A DNA stretch of 13,956 nucleotides from Candidatus Aenigmatarchaeota archaeon (GCA_003550625.1 PUKU01000046.1:1-13956); one strand, 5' to 3'. Positions 6,988 through 13,823 are shown, counted from the first letter of the stretch. A program made the numbers and translations. Notes: a model not told the origin generated them from the letters alone.

Positions 6988-9900
6988 TTAATGGATCACT
7001 ATATCCCTTTCGACGTAGCTTTCTTCTCCTTCTGTGCTGACCCTGAGTGTATGTACCTTGCCTCTTTCTATATCTTCGGCCTCCTTGAAGGTGGCGTTGA
7101 AGCTACCTTCTTGGTTGGCCTTTGTTTCTCTGACCCAGTCCTCCATCCCTTCACGGACGACCCTGACTTCAATATCCACGTTACCCTCCAGGTCAGCCGT
7201 AGTCCAGTCCATGATACTTCCTTTTACATAGAGTCCCTGGACAAGCATAAAGGTTAGATTTTTGCCGTAACCTGTTCCGTGTCCATCCGCAACAGCCCTG
7301 AATATGTATTCGGTGTAGTTTTTGAGGTCCGTGATCTCTTCATCGAACTCCCCTGGACCTTCGAGTGTGTGTGTTGTGGTTTCAGTCCATTCATTCTCCC
7401 CCGTTTCCATATACTGGAAGTAGACGTGAATCTCCTCTACATCTCCTGTACTGATCAGTTCGCCATGGAGGCGTATGGTGTTATCGTCTACCGTCTCTGC
7501 AGCTTCAGTGCGAACGGTCGGCTTTTCCCGGAACCACGCTACTATACTTTTCTTATCGTCCATGGTTACTGATATTTCACTATCTTCACCAACCTTGTCA
7601 CCAGACCATTCCTCGAATATCCAGCTGCTTTCTGCAAATGCCTCTAAATTCACATCTTCACCGTATCCGACTTCGAAGGTTTGTTCGTCTGATACAGTAT
7701 CTTCCACGGGATCACCTACTTCAACCAGTCCCTGTCCCTCTATGGCTACAGTCAAACTGGGATTAAAGTTTGCGGTTAGTGTCATGTTGCTGTCCAGAAG
7801 GAAGGTGATTTCATCTTGTTCACTTTCTTTATCACCGGACCAACTATCGAAAAACCATCCGTCCTCTGGCGTCCCGTTCAGCTCAACAACATCTCCAAGA
7901 AGATAGTGGGTGCCTTCACCTAGGGGCGAAACGTAACCTCCTTCCGTGGGTTCAACGTTTATGATCAGCTCCTGTTTCTCCGGATATGGGTAGGTTTCCT
8001 CCCTCTGCCACTGTAAGTAGGGATAAGTTTCTTCTTCGTTGATGCCCCATTTTTGTTCAAAGTCCCATGGAAATGTTTCCTCTAGGGTCATATTGTATGT
8101 GTACTCTCCATGTCCCCCATCATCACTTCCATATCCCACACCTTCTTCTTGGCCCGTAGTTATAATATCCCAGTAGGCGTCGGTGATCGTCCCGTCGTTT
8201 TCCCCTACAAGCCCACCTGTCATGTTTTCACCGTCCACCGATCCTACTGCGTATACGTTTTCTAAAGGTCCTTCTAAGTATCCTACAAATCCACCGACTC
8301 TTTCTCCTCCTGAAACATCTGCAGTTGTGTATGAGTTTTCTGCAGAAGATCCAAGTTTCATGGATCCCACAACCCCACCTATCTTGTTGTTACCTGTTAC
8401 AACACCTATAGCATATGATTTATCTATTCTAGTCATCTGATCCGAATAACCCACAAGCCCACCTATATGATTGTCCGTTCCTTCAACATCTACGTATGAT
8501 GACGATCTGTTTACTGTTCCTTTTAGCGTTCCTGTGATTCCACCTGCCCTGTTTTCGCCGCTTACTTCTCCATGGACGTGTACATCTGAAAGTTGTCCAG
8601 AAGAGACTCCTGCAGCTATACCGACCTCATGTTCTCCTATCACGTTTGCGTTTGATATGCTGATGTTTTTTATAGAACCACCTGATCTTCCAAAAAGTCC
8701 AACTTTGTTTCCACCGGACCTATTGATTTGTAGATCCATTATCTCGTGTCCCTGTCCGTCGAAGCTACCGAGAAAGTCGTTTTGGTTATCGTAACCGCCT
8801 ATTGGTTTCCATGTATCTCCGAAGGCCTCTTTTTCAGTAGCCTGAAGATAGTATAGTCTGAGGTTACCATCTGAAGCGGCTTCTTGGTTTCCGTACCACC
8901 TCAGGTATCTGAACTCTCCAGTCCACTTTCCTTCTGAAACCTCACCCGAAGTTACATCTATATCATTCCATTCGACTCCGTCGGTGCTGACCTGTATTCT
9001 TGAGATAAAGGCACCATCATGTGTTGTTTCGTGCAAGAATTCTAACTCTCTTTCTTCCACTTCCTCCATATCCCACTTCATATATGTTCCCTGTCCTTCA
9101 TCTTTCACAATAGCTGCGTATTGGTCCTGGTCCTCGTAAATGTACTGCTCTCCGGTAACGTGTCCGGGGTCATATATCACAAGGCTGCTTTGTGGTGATG
9201 TGATGTACTCCATTGTGTATTCCTCGTATCCGTCGGTTTCGTTGTTCAAATCTTCCTCCAGATAGTAGTCGCCTTCCATATACTCTCTGACTGCATCCAG
9301 GTCGTACCAGTCATATATGTACTGGAACACGGTTTCAAAACTTTCCCAGTCTCCTTCACCAACTCCATCACCATCGGCCACGGCCCTGAAGTCATACTCG
9401 GTCCCGGGTTCAAGATCATCTACACCGTGTTCAAATATCCCAGTTTCCACCATTGTCTCGGGATCAGTTTCCGTACCGTTGTATTCGAAGTAAACATCAA
9501 CCTCGTCCGCAGTACCCATATCTACAAGTTCACCAACCAAGGTAGCTTCGGTCTGTCCAATGCCAGTGGCCTCTACTGTATCCACCACCGGCTCCTCCTC
9601 CGGAACTTCCACTTCCATGGTTTCGGATCCTGAACAGTCTCCAGAGCAGCTAGCTTCTAATATGTAGGTTCCGGGTGTGTCAAATGATCCTTCGCAGGTC
9701 AACGTTTCGTCCTCATCTGTTGATACCTCTTCGCTGCAGCTTATCGAAGTATCGTTGGACTCGATACCAAGTGTTGCATCTGCCTCCGTTTCGCCACTGT
9801 ATGTCCACTGTCCGGTCCACTGCCCATCTTCGTTTACGTAAAGGATCTCGTCGCCTGATATGCTGTCCGTTTCAAGTTCACCCTGTTCGAGGAAAAAGGC

Positions 9901-11364
9901 AGTGTAGCTCTGGCTTTCTATAACATTGGTTTCCTGTCTACTTGGATTAGAATAACCGTCGGACCACTCATGGAACTCGTATCCTCCGTCAGGTACTGCA
10001 GTTACCTCATCACCGTCTTCGCCGTGCTTGATCGTCTGTTCTGTTTCCCCATCTATATGGCCTCCAGTATCGGCCTCGTACTCGAGAGTGTACTCCTCGA
10101 GCTTCCAGACCGCGTATAGTGTTTCGTCCGAAGTCACTTCAAACTCACAGACCGGGTCTGTGCTACCGTCACACGGGTCCGTGTTCCAGTAGTCGAATGT
10201 AGAATGGTCGTGTGGCTCGGCTTCGACTGTGGCGGGCTCCCCGTCTACGTAGTTCCTCGACGTGGGAAGTGTTTCATAGTCACCGTCTTCAAATCTTACC
10301 TCCCCGCTTGCATAATCATCAGAGTGCATCGATCTTCTAACCTCGACGGCGTACTCTTCAAGCTCTGCCTCGATACATTCCTCATTGTCCGGATCCCATA
10401 CATATCCGTGTGCACATTCGTAGTCGCATGTATCATATGCCGTACACTCAAGATCATTGTAGTGACAGAAATAACCTTCACCATCTTGGGGTTTTTCACA
10501 GCTACAGTATCCGCTTCCACCACCCGAACAGTCGTCTCCCACAAGCTCGGCTTTTTCATCATCCGGATCCGGACAGCTTGTTCCACAGTCCGAGAAATCT
10601 TCGTCACATGTTCCACCCGAATCGAAGTCACAGTCCTCGGCGTCACATGAAGCTGTGCCTTCGGCTTCACAGTCTAGGGAAAACTCCTGTGTATATATTC
10701 TGACACATTCGTCTCCGTCCCACTCATATCCCTCTATACATTCGTAGTAACACTGACCGCTTACGGATTCACATTCTGAACCCAGTGTGTGAAGACAGTC
10801 ACCCGAATAGTCAGGACACTCACAGCTGCCTGACCATGACTCGTCAGTGCAGTCGTCTCCTACGATTTCGGCATTTGCTATTGAAGGACAGTCCGAACAA
10901 CTACCCGAAACCCTTTTACAATCACCGTCTTTACCACAGGGCCAATCGCTGCCTTCGACAAAGTCACATGAAAAAAGACTCGAAAGCCCACAGTCCTCTG
11001 AGAAGTCGTAGTCTCCACTGTAATGGATACCGTACTCCTCTTCTTCGTTGCCCGTGGTTACATAGTTGGTTGTGCCATAATCTCCCAGTTCCTCTAATCC
11101 AAAGTTTTCTGCACCACATCCACTTCCTGGATCAACGGCAAGAGTTGTATCAAGAGTTCCACCAGGTTCTGTGTATCCTCCCGATTCCACCGAATTTTCG
11201 TAGGAGTCGAGATCTGAACTGCCGTTGATTTCCATGGAAGCGTGCTCGTGCAAATCAGGAGAGCTTAGGGGAAGAAACAAGATTAGGGCCGACAGGATTA
11301 TTGCTGTCAGAAATACGGACATCTTCACAAGCGGAGACATTTCAGGAAAGTTCAATTCTACCAC
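6988..11364 (-). CDS. Giant modular surface adhesin: Cys-rich, InlB-type, Fn3-like and GLUG repeats
   Basis: 1458-aa exported protein, probably an adhesin. Residues 15-34 are hydrophobic (Sec signal or anchor) after a short leader. From N to C: duplicated 14-Cys modules (119-335), two InlB/Flg_new-like repeats (338-492, with YEFHEWSDG near 462-470), an Ig-like part (493-590), Fn3-like copy 1 (593-680), a GLUG preamble (682-712) with an inserted discoidin-like segment (713-848), seven GLUG repeats (887-1071), two more InlB-like repeats (1132-1279, each with a WSGDK), Fn3-like copy 2 (1282-1375) and a C-terminal beta domain. No C-terminal membrane anchor or sorting motif is seen. GTG at 11364 or ATG at 11340 could start it; neither has a clear SD, and a TATA box at 11394-11404 suits both. 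The very acidic composition suits high salt. Being inside the pilus cluster suggests it is a pilus-borne or pilus-secreted binding protein (inference). Confidence 0.9.
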   Translation of the reverse strand: MVELNFPEMSPLVKMSVFLTAIILSALILFLPLSSPDLHEHASMEINGSSDLDSYENSVESGGYTEPGGTLDTTLAVDPGSGCGAENFGLEELGDYGTTNYVTTGNEEEEYGIHYSGDYDFSEDCGLSSLFSCDFVEGSDWPCGKDGDCKRVSGSCSDCPSIANAEIVGDDCTDESWSGSCECPDYSGDCLHTLGSECESVSGQCYYECIEGYEWDGDECVRIYTQEFSLDCEAEGTASCDAEDCDFDSGGTCDEDFSDCGTSCPDPDDEKAELVGDDCSGGGSGYCSCEKPQDGEGYFCHYNDLECTAYDTCDYECAHGYVWDPDNEECIEAELEEYAVEVRRSMHSDDYASGEVRFEDGDYETLPTSRNYVDGEPATVEAEPHDHSTFDYWNTDPCDGSTDPVCEFEVTSDETLYAVWKLEEYTLEYEADTGGHIDGETEQTIKHGEDGDEVTAVPDGGYEFHEWSDGYSNPSRQETNVIESQSYTAFFLEQGELETDSISGDEILYVNEDGQWTGQWTYSGETEADATLGIESNDTSISCSEEVSTDEDETLTCEGSFDTPGTYILEASCSGDCSGSETMEVEVPEEEPVVDTVEATGIGQTEATLVGELVDMGTADEVDVYFEYNGTETDPETMVETGIFEHGVDDLEPGTEYDFRAVADGDGVGEGDWESFETVFQYIYDWYDLDAVREYMEGDYYLEEDLNNETDGYEEYTMEYITSPQSSLVIYDPGHVTGEQYIYEDQDQYAAIVKDEGQGTYMKWDMEEVEERELEFLHETTHDGAFISRIQVSTDGVEWNDIDVTSGEVSEGKWTGEFRYLRWYGNQEAASDGNLRLYYLQATEKEAFGDTWKPIGGYDNQNDFLGSFDGQGHEIMDLQINRSGGNKVGLFGRSGGSIKNISISNANVIGEHEVGIAAGVSSGQLSDVHVHGEVSGENRAGGITGTLKGTVNRSSSYVDVEGTDNHIGGLVGYSDQMTRIDKSYAIGVVTGNNKIGGVVGSMKLGSSAENSYTTADVSGGERVGGFVGYLEGPLENVYAVGSVDGENMTGGLVGENDGTITDAYWDIITTGQEEGVGYGSDDGGHGEYTYNMTLEETFPWDFEQKWGINEEETYPYLQWQREETYPYPEKQELIINVEPTEGGYVSPLGEGTHYLLGDVVELNGTPEDGWFFDSWSGDKESEQDEITFLLDSNMTLTANFNPSLTVAIEGQGLVEVGDPVEDTVSDEQTFEVGYGEDVNLEAFAESSWIFEEWSGDKVGEDSEISVTMDDKKSIVAWFREKPTVRTEAAETVDDNTIRLHGELISTGDVEEIHVYFQYMETGENEWTETTTHTLEGPGEFDEEITDLKNYTEYIFRAVADGHGTGYGKNLTFMLVQGLYVKGSIMDWTTADLEGNVDIEVRVVREGMEDWVRETKANQEGSFNATFKEAEDIERGKVHTLRVSTEGEESYVERDIVIH
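7240..7521 (-). repeat. Fn3-like domain copy 2 (adhesin residues 1282-1375)
   Basis: Shares HGELISTG, VYFQY and TEYIFRAVADGHGTGYG with copy 1 at residues 593-680, showing duplication of one domain to both sides of the GLUG region. Confidence 0.65.
7528..7971 (-). repeat. Two C-terminal InlB-like repeats (adhesin residues 1132-1279)
   Basis: Both carry a [FI]F-x-x-WSGDK core (at about 1170-1179 and 1249-1257) and end in a TANF or VAWF strand, the hallmarks of divergent InlB B-repeats. They are separated by only a few residues. Confidence 0.75.
8152..8706 (-). repeat. Seven GLUG repeats (adhesin residues 887-1071)
   Basis: Seven units of about 24-28 residues, each built on a [I/V/T]GG[L/V/F]VG-like strand followed by a polar strand: VGLFG (888), VGIAAG (914), AGGITG (940), IGGLVG (967), IGGVVG (995), VGGFVG (1023), TGGLVG (1049). 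Expected to form a right-handed beta-helix-like rod. Confidence 0.8.
8821..9228 (-). other. Inserted discoidin-like segment inside the GLUG domain (residues 713-848)
   Basis: GLUG proteins normally run from a YDWYDLDAVRE...DGYEE preamble straight into WKPIG...FDGQGHEI. Here about 135 residues intervene, with RIQVSTDGVEWNDI and RYLRWYGN, a pattern typical of F5/8 type C (discoidin) ligand-binding beta-sandwiches. Domain name inferred by eye. Confidence 0.55.
9325..9588 (-). repeat. Fn3-like domain copy 1 (adhesin residues 593-680)
   Basis: Shares VGELVDMG, VYFEY and TEYDFRAVADGDGVGEG with the second copy near the C terminus (residues 1282-1375). Probably a beta-sandwich spacer domain. Confidence 0.65.
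9889..10353 (-). repeat. Two InlB/Flg_new-like repeats (adhesin residues 338-492)
   Basis: Two beta-grasp-like repeats. The first ends ETLYAVW, the second runs from YTLEYEADTGGHI through VPDGGYEFHEWSDG to SYTAFF. This is the typical layout of bacterial-type divergent InlB repeats used as spacers in surface proteins. Confidence 0.75.
10360..10689 (-). repeat. Cys-rich module, copy 2 (adhesin residues 226-335)
   Basis: Contains 14 cysteines: C232, C240, C245, C253, C260, C264, then C279, C287, C289, C300, C307, C313, C317, C330. Landmarks ELVGDDC and CDYECAHGYVW match copy 1 in order. The two copies abut directly, indicating an internal tandem duplication that has since diverged. Confidence 0.75.
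10690..11010 (-). repeat. Cys-rich module, copy 1 (adhesin residues 119-225)
   Basis: Contains 14 cysteines: C125, C133, C143, C149, C156, C159, then C172, C181, C183, C190, C198, C205, C209, C220. Landmarks EIVGDDC and CYYECIEGYEW match copy 2. Probably a disulfide-stabilised EGF/TNFR-like rod; the fold is not assigned. Confidence 0.75.
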
Positions 11365-11393
11365 AAACCTGTGGTTTAACTTGTCTTCTCACT

Positions 11394-11404
11394 GCTTTTA
11401 TAGT
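11394..11404 (-). promoter_or_regulatory. TATA box for the adhesin-minor pilin operon
   Basis: Minus strand reads ACTATAAAAGC in the 119-nt gap between the major pilin candidate and the adhesin gene. It is about 35 nt before the GTG at 11364 and 59 nt before the ATG at 11340. The adhesin and the four following minor pilins would share this promoter. Confidence 0.55.
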
Positions 11405-11452
11405 TTGTCTTTCCGGTGATAAGTACGTTCAGTTGTGTTGTAAGTGATAGCA

Positions 11453-11480
11453 AGAAAAATGACTATTCTACACAAAAACT
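11453..11480 (-). terminator. Paired T tracts after the major pilin candidate
   Basis: On the minus strand GTTTTTG and CATTTTTC follow the pilin stop within 5-31 nt (plus-strand A runs at 11474-11478 and 11455-11459). Consecutive T tracts are the usual archaeal intrinsic terminator, which would separate the pilin mRNA from the adhesin mRNA. Confidence 0.5.
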
Positions 11481-11483
11481 AAT

Positions 11484-12002
11484 CTAACATAGGAAGTTTC
11501 CTTCGTTGTCAACTCCTATGCATCTATCTATCGGCTGAACGTCCGGACACTGCTGGGGCTGTACATGAACCTCGAGTCTCTCTATGCTCTCTTCGTCGAT
11601 GCTGTCTTCGGTCTCGGCTTCCAGCCTTGCAAAGCTACCTGAATCTATGAAAACTTCATCGTCGTTGTCACGGTAATATACATCGTCGAATATAACAGGA
11701 CCGTCGTCATCGTATACAACAAACCTTATATCACTGAGTTCTTCCGGTGCTCTGTTCCATAGTATTACATTGTCTATCTTACCGTCGTCGTCGTTGTAGG
11801 ATGCCCTTTCTATATTTAACCTTATCCTGGGACAGTCGATCGCCATCCTTCCTTCTTCTCCTGCCTCTCCCAGCTGTTCCTCCCCGAAGGTCTGTGCCCA
11901 AGTTGCAAGTATTGCAGCTATCGTCATCGTGAATGCTATAAGAAGTACGGCCGCAATCAACGGTGATATACCTTTCTTCATTCTTGAGAACAGTTTTGGC
12001 AT
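11484..12002 (-). CDS. Probable major type IV pilin (two-cysteine family)
   Basis: 172-aa pilin with signal MKKG|ISPLIAAVLLIAF; Gly11 from the first ATG or Gly4 from the ATG at 11981. The hydrophobic helix runs to about residue 38. Conserved C57 (mature 46) and C152 match the paralogues; C161 and C172 (last residue) may form a second disulfide. The globular part is strongly acidic, with DDDGK, DDDG and RDNDDE runs. It sits directly after the platform genes, has the best TATA box in the window and is followed by T tracts, so it can form a separate, strongly expressed single-gene transcript. That is why I suggest it as the main shaft subunit (inference). The first ATG (12002) lies about 34 nt from the TATA box; which ATG is used is uncertain. 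Confidence 0.88.
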   Translation of the reverse strand: MPKLFSRMKKGISPLIAAVLLIAFTMTIAAILATWAQTFGEEQLGEAGEEGRMAIDCPRIRLNIERASYNDDDGKIDNVILWNRAPEELSDIRFVVYDDDGPVIFDDVYYRDNDDEVFIDSGSFARLEAETEDSIDEESIERLEVHVQPQQCPDVQPIDRCIGVDNEGNFLC

Positions 12003-12030
12003 GCCTATCTAAACTAAGCTTTCGTGTTCC

Positions 12031-12041
12031 TTTTTATATAT
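12031..12041 (-). promoter_or_regulatory. Strong TATA box of the major pilin candidate
   Basis: Minus strand reads AAAATATATAAAAAGG, the strongest TATA match seen in the window, about 34 nt before the ATG at 12002. It lies in the 53-nt gap after the platform protein 2 stop. Predicts a short 5' leader without SD. Confidence 0.6.
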
Positions 12042-12055
12042 TTTGCCCTCTGCAG

Positions 12056-12943
12056 TCAGATAAATACAAAGAATGCGGTGTAACCTATAACTATAAGCAC
12101 CAGAACATGCTGAAGTCCTGCTATAACAGAACCTGCAGACATCTTTCCTATAGCGAGGCCTGAAAAAAGTCCCTGTATCAACACAAGGTTCTGGAACATA
12201 TCCTCGTATATCACTGCCAGTTCATCCATATGAAGCCCTGCACCAGTATCGAATGCTATGTCTGCTCCAGCATCCATCGCGAGGCTTGGTATAAGGAATC
12301 TCTGTAATCCTATCATCACACCCAGGAATATGAAGTATATGGTGTAACCGGTTATCATCTGTGAGTACACATGGCTTTTCCTCTCCTTCTTTATCTTTTC
12401 CATGTCTGTTACAGACTCTGCAACAATCTTTAGCACGTCGGAGACATTCCCACCAGAGCGGTGTGTTTCTATTATCGTTGTTATGGTTCTTCTCATCGAG
12501 GCACTCTTTGTACGTTTCGCAAACCTTTCGAGTACCTCGTCGAATGGGACCCCCCAGTCCATCTGTGATGCCATCTTCTTTACATGCGGATCAAGGGCCC
12601 CGTAGTCTCCTTTGGCAGCTTCCTTTATCGCCTTTGGAAGTGTCATCCCCGCCTTAGTTCCCTCCGTAACATCCCTGAGAAAGTCCGGGAACCTTCTCTC
12701 TATCTCCTTCTTGTCTTCGTATTCCCTGTACTTTATCAGCATAGTCGGGCCTATGGCGACAATGGCACCGAGTATGTTTACAACAGGAAAGTATGGTTCC
12801 ATGAGAGGTATATCGACAAGCACCACAAAGTTGACTGCAAGTATGATTATACCCGTAACTATAGACCCAAGAACTGCTGCCTCTCTTTCCTTGGTCTTTG
12901 TTACCCAGTTTGTTAGCTCCTTTAGACTTATGTCGGTGTTAAT
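12056..12943 (-). CDS. TadC/GspF-type pilus platform membrane protein 2, proposed ATT start
   Basis: Inner-platform protein on which the ATPase acts. Counting from the ATT at 12943 it is 295 aa, near-equal to its neighbour (292). The core FPDFLRDVTEGTKAGMTLP (about 85-103) through WGVPFDEVLERFAKR to SGGNVSDVL is the archaeal FlaJ/TadC signature. Membrane segments are about 23-45, 52-70, 196-218, 250-268 and 276-295. The first conventional start, GTG at 12826, has no SD and cuts through the first membrane helix. The open frame continues 39 codons upstream with sensible sequence (SLKELTNWVTKTKERE then a hydrophobic stretch) and contains no ATG, GTG or TTG. ATT at 12943 lies 6 nt after a perfect GAGGTGA and 1 nt after the stop of platform protein 1. 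The function is secure; the ATT start is inferred but well supported. Confidence 0.85.
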   Translation of the reverse strand: MNTDISLKELTNWVTKTKEREAAVLGSIVTGIIILAVNFVVLVDIPLMEPYFPVVNILGAIVAIGPTMLIKYREYEDKKEIERRFPDFLRDVTEGTKAGMTLPKAIKEAAKGDYGALDPHVKKMASQMDWGVPFDEVLERFAKRTKSASMRRTITTIIETHRSGGNVSDVLKIVAESVTDMEKIKKERKSHVYSQMITGYTIYFIFLGVMIGLQRFLIPSLAMDAGADIAFDTGAGLHMDELAVIYEDMFQNLVLIQGLFSGLAIGKMSAGSVIAGLQHVLVLIVIGYTAFFVFI

Positions 12944-12944
12944 G

Positions 12945-13823
12945 TCAGTTCACCTCGGGTTGTGTGAAATGTATGAATGCTATAAAGGCTGTATTCATGA
13001 TAGGAATTGCTACATATATACCAAGTGCCATCGCATCCTGTATGTCCATTCCCATGACCTCACCTCCTACCATACTCATTATGGTCAGCACAGCCACAAT
13101 AAACAACGGGGCTGCTATAAGCACTGCAGTGTAGAAGTCAGCGTATGTTGACAGTGTGTCGAGGTACCTCTTTCTCTTCTGCTTGTAGTCAAACATGGCC
13201 TGGTCCGACTGGACATCCAGGAACTCTACGAGGTTACCGCCCGTTTCTTCAACCGAAACAAGGCTACTGAGAAACTCCTGTAGTTCGTTTGAGGGCGTCC
13301 TCTCTGCAGCCTGTTTGAGTGCCGTCGATATGTCGTGCCCAAACACATCAACGTCCCTTACTATCTTCTGTGCCTCCCTCGAGACCTCCCCGTACTCCTC
13401 GAACTCTGCCAGTAGCTTGAATATTACGTACGGCGGTACCTTGGAGCTTGCAATTGCTGACATGTGGTTTATGGCAAAGGGTAGATTGTTCTTTATGCTT
13501 CTTGCCCGGGATTTGGCCTTCTGTGCTGGATAGCAGTACATGGCTACAAATGTCAGGGAGGAGGCTAGAAGACCCACTCCGAAGCTACCTATCAGTGACT
13601 GGGTCAGTGTATCCTGTATGAGTAAAAAATAGACAGCCAAGGATAAGGAAAAGCTGGATATTAAAACAACAAGCGACGTCAGAAGCATCATGCTTGTGTA
13701 GGTTCTGTAGAGTATCCCGAGATCACTTTTCTGAAGACCGGTTTTCAGGCCATCAAGTTCTCCCTCCAGTTTTTCAGCGAGACCGCCGAACATCTTTGTA
13801 GAAGTTTTTCTGTAAATTCCCAT
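12945..13823 (-). CDS. TadC/GspF-type pilus platform membrane protein 1
   Basis: 292-aa membrane protein pairing with platform protein 2; the two together would correspond to the two halves of the single long FlaJ/ArlJ protein of archaella. Signature region LPFAINHMSAIASSKVPP at 114-131, then VRDVDVFGHDISTALKQAAERTPS (155-178) and SSLVSVEETGGNLVEFLD (186-203), as in archaeal type II secretion F proteins. Membrane segments are about 44-69, 76-97, 228-253 and 264-286. The first ~35 residues are amphipathic and probably cytosolic. The ATG at 13823 is about 33 nt from a TATA box and has no SD. The stop is 1 nt from the proposed ATT of the next gene, so translation is probably coupled. It interacts with the ATPase, which is encoded on the opposite strand 11 kb away. 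Confidence 0.92.
   Translation of the reverse strand: MGIYRKTSTKMFGGLAEKLEGELDGLKTGLQKSDLGILYRTYTSMMLLTSLVVLISSFSLSLAVYFLLIQDTLTQSLIGSFGVGLLASSLTFVAMYCYPAQKAKSRARSIKNNLPFAINHMSAIASSKVPPYVIFKLLAEFEEYGEVSREAQKIVRDVDVFGHDISTALKQAAERTPSNELQEFLSSLVSVEETGGNLVEFLDVQSDQAMFDYKQKRKRYLDTLSTYADFYTAVLIAAPLFIVAVLTIMSMVGGEVMGMDIQDAMALGIYVAIPIMNTAFIAFIHFTQPEVN
12951..12957 (-). promoter_or_regulatory. Perfect Shine-Dalgarno GAGGTGA before a non-standard ATT start
   Basis: GAGGTGA overlaps the last codons of platform protein 1 and is followed after ACTGAC by ATT (12943-12941). It matches the archaeal 16S anti-SD and is the best SD seen in the window. No other reading frame nearby would make use of it. Confidence 0.7.

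Noticed and set aside
8152..8706. GLUG region considered as a DNA repeat or CRISPR-like array
   Set aside because: Periodicity is at protein level (24-28 residues) and the DNA units are diverged; no identical direct repeats with spacers.
10360..11010. Cysteine clusters as zinc or iron-sulfur sites
   Set aside because: The protein is exported and cysteine spacing is that of disulfide-rich extracellular modules; no CxxC pairs in zinc-ribbon layout.
10204..11228. Several overlapping plus-strand and alternative minus-strand frames across the Cys-rich part of the adhesin
   Set aside because: All overlap a well-supported 1458-aa frame; they arise because the acidic, Cys-rich codons give few stops in other frames.
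12056..12826. Platform protein 2 starting at the GTG at 12826 (256 aa)
   Set aside because: No SD is present, it would begin inside the first membrane helix, and coding-like sequence continues 39 codons upstream to an ATT behind a perfect GAGGTGA.
12612..13151. 179-aa plus-strand open frame across the platform genes
   Set aside because: Spans the junction of two TadC genes in antisense and has shadow composition; no homology recognised.
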